The notes: generated by a model not told the origin, from the letters alone. Shown: positions 8,366 to 17,438, counted from the stretch's first letter. The stretch: DNA of 64,000 nucleotides from SXIZ01 sp040079795 (GCA_040079795.1 JBEBJQ010000003.1:1-64000); one strand, 5' to 3'. Numbers and translations: made by a program.

Positions 8366-9049
8366 ATGAAAAGAGCGTTACTAATAGGTTTGGGGCTACT
8401 AACATCCACGACTAGCCAAGCATTTGATAACTCCGGGATATGGGTAAGTAGCACCCTGCAAACCGATTTTGGGGGCAGTCATTATTTAGGTTTTTTGGAA
8501 ATACAGCCACGTTCCAAGAATGATAACCAAGATTTCAGTCAATTGATTATCCGCCCGTTTGTCGGTTACAAAGTTTCTAAACAGTTACAATTGTGGTTAG
8601 GCTTTGCCTGGCAAGGTGAATATGATGATAAAAACGGTTTCGACCTAGCAACCAAAGATATTATTGAACAAGTGCAGTGGAGTGACGCGTTGACACCGCA
8701 ATTGAGTTTTCAATATCGTTTTCGGCTTGAGCAACGGTTCTTCGAGAATGCCGATTTATCGCATCGGATGCGCCATCGCTTTAGATTGCAATATTCGATT
8801 CCCGACAGCAATCTGTACTTAATCGCTTTCGATGAGCTGTTTGTTTACTTTAATTCTTTAAATGATAGCCGTTTAGAACATAGTGTGCAGCCTGGTGTCA
8901 ACCAAAACCGTTCCTATGCGGGTATTGGCTACAAAATAACCCCCAAGATCAATATGGACATTGGCTATCAACTGCAATATGTGAATAACTTTGGTACTGA
9001 GGACGTCTATAACCATGCCTGGTTAACAAACCTCAATATCAATTTTTAA
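8366..9049 (+). CDS. DUF2490 family protein, probable outer-membrane beta-barrel (second copy)
   Basis: A 227-residue paralogue of the preceding protein. A short signal peptide (about 1-19, cleavage after SQA) is followed by SGIWVSSTLQTDF, then RLEQRFFENAD, MRHRFRLQYS, FDELFVYFN and the shared PGVNQNRSYAGIGYKI block, and the chain again ends in NLNINF. The strand pattern and terminal aromatic support an outer-membrane barrel of about 10-12 strands. A GAGGGGG purine run lies just upstream of the ATG. The gap of 125 bases after the first copy has no clear terminator. Function is unknown. Confidence 0.75.
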   Translation: MKRALLIGLGLLTSTTSQAFDNSGIWVSSTLQTDFGGSHYLGFLEIQPRSKNDNQDFSQLIIRPFVGYKVSKQLQLWLGFAWQGEYDDKNGFDLATKDIIEQVQWSDALTPQLSFQYRFRLEQRFFENADLSHRMRHRFRLQYSIPDSNLYLIAFDELFVYFNSLNDSRLEHSVQPGVNQNRSYAGIGYKITPKINMDIGYQLQYVNNFGTEDVYNHAWLTNLNINF

Positions 9050-9116
9050 AAAAAGGAGTATCAGGATATAACAAAACTTAGGCATTCAAAAAAGTTTTAA
9101 AGTAACGGTAAATGCA

Positions 9117-9263
9117 ATGCGTATTCTTTGTCTTTTAATTCTAAGTGTTATCACTATTCTGGAAATTGGGCCCTTGCCCATTACCGGTTTAATTTTAATT
9201 TGGGTCGTGTTATTTCGCCCACAATGGTTTTACGATTTAGTGCAAAAAATTTATGGCAAATAA
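9117..9263 (+). CDS. Small single-span membrane protein, 48 residues
   Basis: A short frame starting ATG CGT ATT at 9117 encodes 48 residues: MRILCLLILSVITILEIG, then PLPITGLILIWVVLF and RPQWFYDLVQKIYGK. Two hydrophobic stretches broken by a glycine-proline turn precede a basic, aromatic cytoplasmic-looking tail. The composition is that of a real membrane peptide, and it fills the space between the second DUF2490 gene and the sensor kinase. Another frame here (9128-9334) is open for 68 codons but starts with TTG and is not membrane-like. I do not recognise a family; a regulator or partner of the kinase is possible. Confidence 0.6.
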   Translation: MRILCLLILSVITILEIGPLPITGLILIWVVLFRPQWFYDLVQKIYGK

Positions 9264-9330
9264 ACCGGTTGAGGTATTTTAATCGTATGGGGCGTTATCG
9301 TCATCTGCCAGCCATGCTCAAAGAGGCTAA

Positions 9331-10806
9331 ATGAAAGCAAAACCTTCCCGTCCCCTACAACACCGCGCCCTTGCTTTTCTGGTGCTGTTATTGCTCGCGC
9401 TCGGAACGCTGGGCGGGATGATTTGGCGAAATTTGCATCATTTTAACGCTGTACTGTCGCATGTTAATTATTCCCACAGCGTGCAAAATGTTTCGGTCGA
9501 ATTACAGCAGACGTTGATTGAGTATTTAACTGAATCGATACCCGTCGCTTTTCCAGAAATACTGACGAAAACCATTGCCGCCTTGAATAAAACCATTGCC
9601 GAAATGGACGCTTTAATCGCGGACGATAGCTTATTATCAGCCACAACGCGCACCAGTATGGAAAATATTAGACAGTTACTGGGCAGCATCGGTAATCTTG
9701 ATAAAATTGAAAAAAATACCCAATTGCTTAACGCGTTAAAATCCATGACTATTGCGCTAAATGACGAAGTGTTGGCGCGTGATCATTTACTGGAAAAAAT
9801 CAGCCATGACACCGAAACGGAGTTATACATGGCCTCGTTTACCTTAATGGCCATTTTAATTGTAGCGGTATTATTTTTATATCGCAGACTGTTGCTCCCG
9901 CTCAATGATCTCAATCAGCTCTTACAACGCCTGACCGAAGAAAGTTATACCCCATTTGCCACCGATCATCTTGATCCCCTAATATTACCCGTATTTAAAA
10001 GCTACAATGAAATGGTTAAGCATCTCGCCGTATTAGAAGAAGCGAACCGCTCACATGCGCAATCGCTGCAAAAAGAAGTACGCCTGGCGACCCAGGCACT
10101 GTTGGAACAACAAGTCAGTTTAGCCAGGGCAGAACGTTTGGCGGCAATCGGCGAGGTTGCGGCGGAATTGGCGCATGAAATCCGAAATCCACTGGCGGGT
10201 ATTCAAATGGCTTTTAGCAATTTAAGGCGTGAAATAAATGATCCACAACAATGTGAACGCATGGAGCTCATCGGATCGGAATTGAAACGCTTGACTAAAT
10301 TATCCAACGATATGCTTGATCAAAGCCGCCACTCACCCGAACAGGTCAGTCAATTTGATATAGCCATTTTAATTCGTGATTTAGTGGCATTGACCCGTTA
10401 CCAAGTACCCGAAGTTATTCAATTGACTATTGATACTCCCCCACACTTAATGGTGAATTTACCTGAAAGCGGGTTACGTCAGGCGCTGTTAAACTTACTC
10501 CTGAATGCGGCAGATGCTATGGAAGGTGCAGCTGGAGCTGTGAATGTGCAAGCTTTTCAAGATGAACTGGGTGTCCATATTAACGTACGGGATGAAGGTT
10601 CAGGTTTTTCGCAAGACATGCTTGACAACGGTATTCGCCCTTTTCGTACCAGCCGTCAACGGGGTACCGGACTTGGGTTGTCGATGGTACAACGTTTTGT
10701 CAAAGATGTAGGCGGTACAATTAAACTTTCTAACCAACAGCCTTTGGGCGCTTGTGTAAGCGTTGTGCTGCCTAAAGACTGTATTGCCAAAAATTATCAT
10801 GATTGA
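9331..10806 (+). CDS. Membrane sensor histidine kinase
   Basis: A 491-residue kinase of the NtrB/ZraS type. Order of parts: TM1 (about 12-32), a periplasmic helical sensor region (about 33-165), TM2 (about 168-187), a HAMP-like linker and coiled coil (about 190-270), HisKA with the phospho-acceptor H282 in ELAHEIRNPLAG, and HATPase_c with the N box (LLNLLLNAADAM), DEGSGF and GTGLGLSM. AGAGG lies 7 bases before the ATG. The end overlaps the regulator gene by 8 bases, so the pair is cotranscribed. The signal is unknown; position suggests something linked to inorganic carbon or envelope state. Confidence 0.9.
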   Translation: MKAKPSRPLQHRALAFLVLLLLALGTLGGMIWRNLHHFNAVLSHVNYSHSVQNVSVELQQTLIEYLTESIPVAFPEILTKTIAALNKTIAEMDALIADDSLLSATTRTSMENIRQLLGSIGNLDKIEKNTQLLNALKSMTIALNDEVLARDHLLEKISHDTETELYMASFTLMAILIVAVLFLYRRLLLPLNDLNQLLQRLTEESYTPFATDHLDPLILPVFKSYNEMVKHLAVLEEANRSHAQSLQKEVRLATQALLEQQVSLARAERLAAIGEVAAELAHEIRNPLAGIQMAFSNLRREINDPQQCERMELIGSELKRLTKLSNDMLDQSRHSPEQVSQFDIAILIRDLVALTRYQVPEVIQLTIDTPPHLMVNLPESGLRQALLNLLLNAADAMEGAAGAVNVQAFQDELGVHINVRDEGSGFSQDMLDNGIRPFRTSRQRGTGLGLSMVQRFVKDVGGTIKLSNQQPLGACVSVVLPKDCIAKNYHD

Positions 10807-12190
10807 AACATTGCTGATTATTGAAGATGAAAAACTGTTAGGGACTGAGCTATCCCGCCATTACCGAACCCAAGGCTGGGAAGTTATTTTGGCCGCTACT
10901 TTGGCAAAAGCTAAAGAATTATTGGTTGAACAAAATTTAGAACCGCTGCTGATTCTTTCTGATATGAACCTACCGGATGGAAACGCATTGGACTTCATGG
11001 AAACGCATAAAAAGAGCGCCAGCTATGCCGAATGGTTATTTTTAACCGGCTACGGTAGCGTTCCTGATTCGGTAAGGGCCTTACGTTTGGGTGCCTATGA
11101 CTTCCTGGAAAAACCCTGTGATTTGGAACGGCTGGATTTGATCGTCGCCAGCGCGGCCCGTAGCGCGGCCATTCAACGGCGGGTCATTGACCAAACTAAA
11201 CAACGGCATCGGCGCTATACACCCGATGCCTATGTCGGTAAGAGTACCCAGGCACAGCAAGTTAGAGAAATTCTAGCGCGTCTTACGCAAGTGCCGTTTT
11301 CTGCCTTGATTATCGGCGGCGAAACTGGCACAGGCAAAGGGCTGGTCGCACGAATACTCCATTATGGTGGCTCCCGCGCACAACAACCGATGATCGAGGT
11401 CAATTGCGCTGCTTTACCCAGGGAATTATTGGAATCAGAACTGTTTGGGCATGAACCTGGTGCTTTTACAGGCGCGACCGGCCGACACCGTGGCTTATTG
11501 GAGCAAGCAGATGGCGGAGCCCTGTTTATGGATGAAATCGGAGAAATGCCACTGGATCTTCAAGCCAAACTGCTCAAAGCTATTGAGGATCATAAAGTGC
11601 GGCGCCTGGGCGGCGAAAAGGAAATTAATGTCGATGTGCAAATCGTCACCGCCAGTAACCGTGACTTGGAAAAAATGGCGCAAGAAGGAAGTTTTCGGGC
11701 GGATTTATACCATAGACTCAGCGTATTCCGGGTGATATTGCCGCCCTTACGCAAGGCAACTGAAGATTTGGACGAATTGGTGCCATTATTTGTCGCAGAA
11801 TACAATGCCAAAGCGGGCCGGCAAGTCAAAAAGATCCCTGCGGCTGTTTGGAGTAAACTGAAAGCCCACCACTGGCCCGGGAATGTTCGGGAGTTACGCA
11901 ATGTAATTGAACGCTGTGTGTTATTTTCAGACAGCTCAACATTCCCAATCGCTTGGCTACAATTACCCGGTCAGGAATATAATCCGGCAACTGAACATAG
12001 TGCAAATGACACTACCCTCTGCTTACCCCTTGATGGCAGCATGGCCTTGGATGATATGGATCGATTTATTATCAAAACCGCACTGGAGCGCGCGGATAAT
12101 AACCTCACTGCGGCTGCCAGGGCACTTGGGGCAACGCGCGAAACCCTGCGTTATCGGGTGCGAAAATATAACCTTCAGAGTGTCGACTAG
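10799..12190 (+). CDS. NtrC-class sigma-54-dependent response regulator
   Basis: A 463-residue activator. A receiver domain (about 1-120) has phospho-acceptor D55 (LSDMNLPDG) and the lysine of LEKPCD. The AAA+ domain (about 145-375) has Walker A GGETGTGKG, the sigma-54 contact loop GAFTGA at 221-226, Walker B ALFMDEIGE and the GNVRELRNV arginine region. A Fis-type helix-turn-helix (AARALGATRETLRYRVRKY) ends the chain. The ATG at 10799 is chosen because it starts the receiver domain (MIETLLIIEDE); an earlier TTG would add 12 non-homologous residues. It is the natural activator for the sigma-54 promoter match at 1127-1142. Confidence 0.92.
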   Translation: MIETLLIIEDEKLLGTELSRHYRTQGWEVILAATLAKAKELLVEQNLEPLLILSDMNLPDGNALDFMETHKKSASYAEWLFLTGYGSVPDSVRALRLGAYDFLEKPCDLERLDLIVASAARSAAIQRRVIDQTKQRHRRYTPDAYVGKSTQAQQVREILARLTQVPFSALIIGGETGTGKGLVARILHYGGSRAQQPMIEVNCAALPRELLESELFGHEPGAFTGATGRHRGLLEQADGGALFMDEIGEMPLDLQAKLLKAIEDHKVRRLGGEKEINVDVQIVTASNRDLEKMAQEGSFRADLYHRLSVFRVILPPLRKATEDLDELVPLFVAEYNAKAGRQVKKIPAAVWSKLKAHHWPGNVRELRNVIERCVLFSDSSTFPIAWLQLPGQEYNPATEHSANDTTLCLPLDGSMALDDMDRFIIKTALERADNNLTAAARALGATRETLRYRVRKYNLQSVD

Positions 12191-12231
12191 CTTTTATGTT
12201 AAAAAATAATAGCCTACCCATCTAATTTGTT

Positions 12232-13482
12232 TTAGACTTGCAAATTTTTTAGGGCTGGTTTGCGTTTATTAACCGCGCTCAATTGCTCTTGACTCGGAAT
12301 GTAACGCCTCTCTGCAATCACCCGCCTATTACCCTGAAGTGCCCTACGCTCAAGTGTAAATGAGGAAATAGCAGTATTTATCCTTCTTTCCGCTTTTCTT
12401 CTATCGCCATCCCTTTCGATACCCCCATGCTTTGTCCGCAAATAACGGGCAATTTTCATCATCATCCAGGCGTGGTTCATACACCAAAAGTATCCAGTAA
12501 AAAGAACCAGAAAAAATAAAAACAACACTTCATCTGCAAAACGCAAACTAAGCGAAAAGGCAATTCCAATAGTGACTAAAATAAATGCAGTACTTAAAAG
12601 CGCTGCCACTACCTGATTAATACTATATCCTGCTAATAATAAAATATGGTGTAAATGTTCTCGATCTGCAGCGAAAGGCGACCGCCCCTTCATAAGTCTT
12701 CGACACATGATACAGACCGAATCAATCAGCGGTATAGCCATCAACCATAACACCAGTACCGGTGAGATAATGGCCTGTTCACCTTGCGATGCATAGATGG
12801 AAAGCCAGCAAACCGTAAACCCAAATAACGTACTGCCAGTGTCCCCTAAAAATATCTTGGCATTAGTTCGCCCGAAAATACGTAAGTTAAACAATAAAAA
12901 GCCTAAAATTACTGCAATGAAAACACAGCAAAAATTAAACAATTGCATGTCCTGAAACAACCAAGCCATGATTGCTATGGCACTGATTGAAATCAACGTA
13001 AGCCCCCCCGCCAGACCATCTATGCCATCAATCATATTAAAAGCATTAATGCCACCTACCACGGCAAACACGGTAAATAGGGTCGAAAAAGCACATAAGT
13101 CAATATTGCCACAGGCCACCAAATCACCAAGATCAGTGACCATCAGCCCGGCGCCCTCAGTCATAATAAGCACGGCAACGACTTGGGCGACCAGTCTAAC
13201 CCGGACACCCAAGTTTTTATAGTCATCAATCAAACCTACAATCACCAAAAGGCTACTGGCTAATAAATACGCAAATTGATTAGGGAAAATATTTTCATTA
13301 ACCAACAAAACCGCTACTATCGCTAAATAGCTTGCCAATCCACCAATCAGCGGTGTCGGCGCTTTGTGTTGTTTTCTATGGCACGGACGGTCAGTTAAGC
13401 CAATTTTCAAGGCAACTGGATATAAAAGCTTTATGGAGAGTATTGTTAACAAAAATGCGACAAAAGCAGATTGTAATGGCAT
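12232..13482 (-). CDS. WecA/MraY-like undecaprenyl-phosphate sugar-1-phosphate transferase
   Basis: A 416-residue polytopic enzyme of glycosyltransferase family 4, which moves a hexosamine-1-phosphate from a UDP sugar to undecaprenyl phosphate at the cytoplasmic face. Visible signatures are the N-terminal KIGLTDRPCHRKQH...TPLIGGL, the metal-binding DDYKNLGVRVR (about 87-97), NAFNMIDGIDGLAGG, and FLGDTGSTLFGF. The last segment HLHHILL fits the WecA/TagO HIHH motif, so O-antigen or enterobacterial-antigen-type lipid synthesis is likelier than peptidoglycan. A basic C-terminal extension of about 70 residues (RKAERRIN, RRALQGNRR) exceeds the usual family length. Confidence 0.85.
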   Translation of the reverse strand: MPLQSAFVAFLLTILSIKLLYPVALKIGLTDRPCHRKQHKAPTPLIGGLASYLAIVAVLLVNENIFPNQFAYLLASSLLVIVGLIDDYKNLGVRVRLVAQVVAVLIMTEGAGLMVTDLGDLVACGNIDLCAFSTLFTVFAVVGGINAFNMIDGIDGLAGGLTLISISAIAIMAWLFQDMQLFNFCCVFIAVILGFLLFNLRIFGRTNAKIFLGDTGSTLFGFTVCWLSIYASQGEQAIISPVLVLWLMAIPLIDSVCIMCRRLMKGRSPFAADREHLHHILLLAGYSINQVVAALLSTAFILVTIGIAFSLSLRFADEVLFLFFLVLFTGYFWCMNHAWMMMKIARYLRTKHGGIERDGDRRKAERRINTAISSFTLERRALQGNRRVIAERRYIPSQEQLSAVNKRKPALKNLQV

Positions 13483-13951
13483 AAATAGTTACTTACATGT
13501 AATTTGTTGCTGACCTGAATACATACGACCTACAAATGATCGTGTAAACAGCCCACTTAACGGGTGATACTCACTAATAAGCCAGTATTTTAGGGTAACT
13601 GGTTAATTAATATTCAACAGCTTTTTCAGATTGATTATAGTTGGACTTATATTACAAAGCTATTACGGTTTCATAATAGAAACAATAATATATAAACAAG
13701 CGAAAACTTAGAGCATAGCGAACGTAGATGTTTCTTACTATTAGTATGATTACCTAGCTAGTAAAAATAGGTGAATTTATTGTACAAATGCTCTCACGGC
13801 ATTTGCACTGATTATATTACGTTCTAAAAAAAATTCAACTATCGGCTTAATATTGATAAACACATTTTATTGCATTCTCAGTAATCGCACTCGCATCAAA
13901 GTCACTAGCCATATAAAATATGGCGTTTTACACACTCAGACTTAACCGGCT
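13483..13951. other. AT-rich divergent intergenic region
   Basis: About 470 bases between divergent genes, without any convincing frame. It is strongly AT-rich and should contain promoters for both sides. The only defined structure I see is the small palindrome at 13908-13924 in front of the ABC transporter operon. Confidence 0.6.
13908..13924. promoter_or_regulatory. Small palindrome upstream of the ABC transporter operon
   Basis: GCCATAT-AAA-ATATGGC is a perfect 7-base dyad ending 27 bases before the ATG at 13952. The position fits an operator or a short leader hairpin. No regulator is identified. Confidence 0.35.
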
Positions 13952-14923
13952 ATGAAAATCCGCATTTGTTCTTTTTTAATGATATTAACCTTCCTACTCC
14001 CGTTCTCTGCTGGCGCTACTGGAAAAACCGTCCTACGCTTGGGTGTTTTGGCTTTTGGCACCAGCAACTGGGAATTGGCCGCTATGGAGCAACAAGAACT
14101 ATTAGCTAACGCCGACTTCACTTTGGATATTCATAAGGTCGCCAACCCGCAAGCCGCTAAAATTGCATTACAAGCCGGCGCTGTGGATATGATTGTAACC
14201 GATTGGATTTGGGTGTCCAGGATGCGCGGCACAGGTGCAGACTTTACCTTTTACCCCTATTCAGATGTCTCCGGTGCGTTAATGGTTGCCAATAACAGCA
14301 ACATTAACACCCTTAAAGATTTACAAGGCAAACGTTTAGCGATTGCGGGAGATGAACTGGATAAAAACTGGTTATTGTTGCAAGCCTTAGCTAAACAGCA
14401 AAAAATTGATCTAAACCAGCAAGTCAAAAAAACCTTCGGCGCCCCACCGCTGTTAAATCAACAGCTCCTGCAAGATCATGCGGATGCGATCCTGAATCAC
14501 TGGCATTATGCTGCCCAATTAGAAGCCAAAGGCTATAAACCCTTGCTGAATGGCCAACAAATTCTACAGGGACTCGGTATCAACACCCCCATGCCAAACT
14601 TAGGCTATGTATTTAAACAAAGTTTTGCCAAGCAACATAAAGCTGCTTTAAGCAACTTTTTTAAGCTTACTGAACAAGCCCGCGACCAACTGTGTGACGC
14701 TGAGAGTGCGTGGCAACCGATTATCCCACTCTTAAAAACCGATGCCCCCAAAACCCAAGCGCTTTTGCGCGCACGCTATTGTGAAAGTCGGGTTACTCCT
14801 TGGGGTAAAGCGGAGCTTGCTGCCGCGGAACACTTGTATGGTCTAATCCGCAGCGTTAGCGGCAATCAATTGACTGGTAATGCTGCCAACATACAGCCGG
14901 GTACTTTCTGGGCAAATGAATAA
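13952..14923 (+). CDS. ABC transporter substrate-binding protein, SsuA/TauA/NitT-like
   Basis: A 323-residue periplasmic protein with a clear signal peptide (about 1-23, ...LPFSAGATG). The mature part opens with LRLGVLAFGTSNWELAAM and contains AGAVDMIVTDWIWVSRMRG and LKDLQGKRLAIAG, the arrangement of the NMT1/SsuA substrate-binding fold. The ligand cannot be told from sequence; sulfonates, nitrate and pyrimidines are the family's usual substrates. Its stop overlaps the permease start by 8 bases, and the ATPase gene follows, so this is one three-gene importer operon. Confidence 0.85.
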   Translation: MKIRICSFLMILTFLLPFSAGATGKTVLRLGVLAFGTSNWELAAMEQQELLANADFTLDIHKVANPQAAKIALQAGAVDMIVTDWIWVSRMRGTGADFTFYPYSDVSGALMVANNSNINTLKDLQGKRLAIAGDELDKNWLLLQALAKQQKIDLNQQVKKTFGAPPLLNQQLLQDHADAILNHWHYAAQLEAKGYKPLLNGQQILQGLGINTPMPNLGYVFKQSFAKQHKAALSNFFKLTEQARDQLCDAESAWQPIIPLLKTDAPKTQALLRARYCESRVTPWGKAELAAAEHLYGLIRSVSGNQLTGNAANIQPGTFWANE

Positions 14924-15689
14924 CCTTCAGCTGCGTTCTTTATCCGGCATTTCTACAGGCGCTTTAAGTACGTTGTCAATCCTACTATTTGTAGGTGCCT
15001 GGCAATTATTAGCCCTATGGGTCAATGACACTATGCTTCCAAGCCCTATCATGGTTGCACTGGTTTTTTGGCAAGCCATCCTCTCGGGCGAACTCCCCTT
15101 CCATCTTGGGGTTACCCTACTCAGATTAGCAATCAGTTTTATTATCGCCATGTTACTGGGCTGTGCCATCGGTATACTGTTAGGTCGCAGTAAACAATTA
15201 GATGGCCTGTTTGATCAATGGCTGATTATTTTTTTAAACATCCCCGCACTGGTCAGCATGATACTGTGCTATGTGTGGTTTGGGCTGACCGAATCGGCTG
15301 CAATACTGGCAGTAGTGATTAATAAAATCCCCAATGTCGCTGTCACCGTTCGTGAAGGTACCCGTGCGCTTGATCTGGACTTACTGGAAATGGCGCGCTG
15401 CTATCATTTTAGTAAGCGAAAAACCTTAAAGCACGTCATCTGGCCACAGCTGCATCCTTATATCATGGCAGCAACCCGCTCCGGCCTAGCGTTAATATGG
15501 AAAATCATCTTAGTGGTTGAATTACTTGGACGCAGCGACGGCATGGGCTATCAACTCAATTTATTCTTCCAATTGTTTGACGTCGCCAGTATCCTGGCTT
15601 ACACCGTCGCGTTTATTGGCGTCATCCAATGTCTTGAATGGCTGGTACTAAAACCTTTAGATAAAAAAAATCAGCGTTGGCGCCGATGA
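14916..15689 (+). CDS. ABC transporter permease, SsuC/TauC-like
   Basis: A 257-residue inner-membrane permease of the binding-protein-dependent family, with about six hydrophobic helices. The coupling-helix (EAA) region reads EGTRALDLDLLEMARCYH, followed by KRKTLKHVIWPQLHPYIMAATRSGLALIW, as in SsuC/TauC/NrtB. The ATG at 14916 is preferred over a non-ATG start 12 codons earlier because the translation from it opens like other permeases and it lies across the stop of the binding protein gene. The end overlaps the ATPase gene. Confidence 0.88.
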   Translation: MNNLQLRSLSGISTGALSTLSILLFVGAWQLLALWVNDTMLPSPIMVALVFWQAILSGELPFHLGVTLLRLAISFIIAMLLGCAIGILLGRSKQLDGLFDQWLIIFLNIPALVSMILCYVWFGLTESAAILAVVINKIPNVAVTVREGTRALDLDLLEMARCYHFSKRKTLKHVIWPQLHPYIMAATRSGLALIWKIILVVELLGRSDGMGYQLNLFFQLFDVASILAYTVAFIGVIQCLEWLVLKPLDKKNQRWRR

Positions 15690-16429
15690 CCAGCATACAA
15701 ATTTATATTAAAACCAAGCGTTATCCGGCGATCGGACAAGCGAAACAACATCTTGCCATTGAAAATCTGCAATTGCGGATACAGGCAGGTGAGTTCATTT
15801 GTCTGGTAGGCCCATCAGGTTGCGGCAAGACCACCTTGCTCAACATCATTGCTGATCTGGATCAAGACTTTGAAGGTGAAATAAGCCTGGACTCAGGGCA
15901 ACATCGACATCCCAAAATTGGCTATGTCTTTCAAAATCCACGCTTGTTACCCTGGCGCACCGTCCGGGAAAACATTGAATTAGCCTTAACAGAGCCGCAA
16001 TCCAACAAAAGCATAGATGAGTTAATTGCCGTAATGCAATTAACTGACATGCAGCATGTTTATCCTGAACGCCTGTCTTTAGGTATGAGTCGCCGTGTCG
16101 CCATCATCCGCGCCTTTGCAATCAATCCAGAGTTATTGCTCATGGACGAGCCTTTCGTTTCAATAGATGCCCCCACCGCCAGGCAGGTTAGATTATTATT
16201 GTTACAACTCTGGCAACAACGCCCGCATAGTGTCTTGTTTGTGACCCATGACCTGCGGGAAGCCATCGGCCTGGCAGATCGGCTGGTATTCCTCTCACCA
16301 TCGCCGATGTCAGTTATTACGGAAATTAGGGTGCCTATTGCCCGGCAAGAAAGAGGTAACGATGTTACCATTGAAGCATTTCGACAACAATTACTGCATG
16401 ACTATCCTGAAATACGCCTGCTGGTATGA
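15686..16429 (+). CDS. ABC transporter ATP-binding protein, SsuB/TauB-like
   Basis: A 247-residue ATPase. It has Walker A GPSGCGKTT (about 43-51), the Q loop YVFQNPRLLPW, a signature LSLGMSRRVAI in place of the canonical LSGGQ, Walker B LLLMDEPF and the switch histidine VTHD. The family normally reads LSGGMRQR; LSLGMSRR keeps the serine and the second glycine and should still work. The ATG overlaps the permease stop as ATGA. It powers the importer made by the two preceding genes. Confidence 0.88.
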   Translation: MTSIQIYIKTKRYPAIGQAKQHLAIENLQLRIQAGEFICLVGPSGCGKTTLLNIIADLDQDFEGEISLDSGQHRHPKIGYVFQNPRLLPWRTVRENIELALTEPQSNKSIDELIAVMQLTDMQHVYPERLSLGMSRRVAIIRAFAINPELLLMDEPFVSIDAPTARQVRLLLLQLWQQRPHSVLFVTHDLREAIGLADRLVFLSPSPMSVITEIRVPIARQERGNDVTIEAFRQQLLHDYPEIRLLV

Positions 16430-16450
16430 GCTTTAAATTGCTTACTCAGC

Positions 16451-17389
16451 TTATCCGTGCGCTAATAATTTGGTAATTTCTATCGCCGTCGCCAGCGCAC
16501 GCCTTCCGGCTACTCCCGATACTGTTGGGTCTTGTCCGGTTTGGATACAGAGCACAAAGTGCTTAATTTCTTCCAGTAACGCATCTCCGCTCTCAAATAC
16601 TGACTCTTCCGTAATAATTTCCGGGATGCCAGGAAACATTTCTTTATCGCCGGTACGGTGCCTGGTCAACACCCGATTTTGAAAATCCACCGTCACAACC
16701 GATGACGGTCTAAACAAACGCATTTTACGTTCCATTTTCAGACTAATGCGGCTCGCCGTGACATTAGCGACACAACCGTTTTTAAAGGTTATGCGGGCAT
16801 TGGCAATATCCGTCCCTTGCGTTAGCACCGCCGTGCCACTGGCATCGATGCGCTCAATATCGGAATCCACTAATGCCAGAATAATGTCTATGTCATGAAT
16901 CATTAAATCCAACACCACACTGACATCATTCGCACGCGGATTAAACGGCGATAGCCGATGCGATTCGATAAACAAAGGTTTTTCATGGCGTTGATCTAGC
17001 GCTAAGATAGCCGGATTAAAACGCTCTAAGTGTCCAACCTGTAAAACTAATTGCTTGGCTTTGGCAATAGCGATCAATTCGTCGGCTTCTGTCAGGGTAA
17101 CGGTAATCGGTTTTTCCACCAGCACATGCGCACCATGTTCTAAAAAACCCCGAGATACAGCATGGTGTAAGCTGGTTGGCACCACAATACTGACTGCATC
17201 TACCTTACCTAATAAAGACTGATAATCCGTTAAGGCCTGTGCACCATGTTTAGCGGCTATTTCATGCGCAGCAACAGCATTAATATCCACCACCGCCACC
17301 AATTCACAATCCGGCAGTGAAGCATATTTTTCAGCATGAAACTTACCCAAATAACCTGCACCAATTACTGCTATTTTAAGTTTTTTCAT
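16451..17389 (-). CDS. Gfo/Idh/MocA sugar dehydrogenase, possibly GnnA/WlbA type
   Basis: A 312-residue NAD(P)-dependent oxidoreductase. The Rossmann motif is IAVIGAGYLGKFHAEKYA (about 5-22), followed by the family's EKPITVT lysine-proline motif (about 93-99) and the catalytic-domain segment VLDLMIHDIDIIL. The order and wording resemble UDP-GlcNAc 3-dehydrogenases (WlbA) and GnnA, which prepares the 3-amino sugar of lipid A in some Gram-negatives. No partner aminotransferase or lpx gene lies nearby, so the substrate remains open. It ends in convergence with the ABC operon, with only 21 bases between the genes. Confidence 0.8.
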   Translation of the reverse strand: MKKLKIAVIGAGYLGKFHAEKYASLPDCELVAVVDINAVAAHEIAAKHGAQALTDYQSLLGKVDAVSIVVPTSLHHAVSRGFLEHGAHVLVEKPITVTLTEADELIAIAKAKQLVLQVGHLERFNPAILALDQRHEKPLFIESHRLSPFNPRANDVSVVLDLMIHDIDIILALVDSDIERIDASGTAVLTQGTDIANARITFKNGCVANVTASRISLKMERKMRLFRPSSVVTVDFQNRVLTRHRTGDKEMFPGIPEIITEESVFESGDALLEEIKHFVLCIQTGQDPTVSGVAGRRALATAIEITKLLAHG

Positions 17390-17438
17390 GGTATTAGAAT
17401 GGGATTAAAGCGACAGGACGATTGCAGACTGACATTTT

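Noticed and set aside
9128..9334. A 68-codon frame overlapping the 48-residue membrane peptide and the kinase start
   Set aside because: It begins with TTG, has no ribosome-binding site and its translation looks like out-of-frame membrane sequence. The ATG frame at 9117 is far more protein-like.
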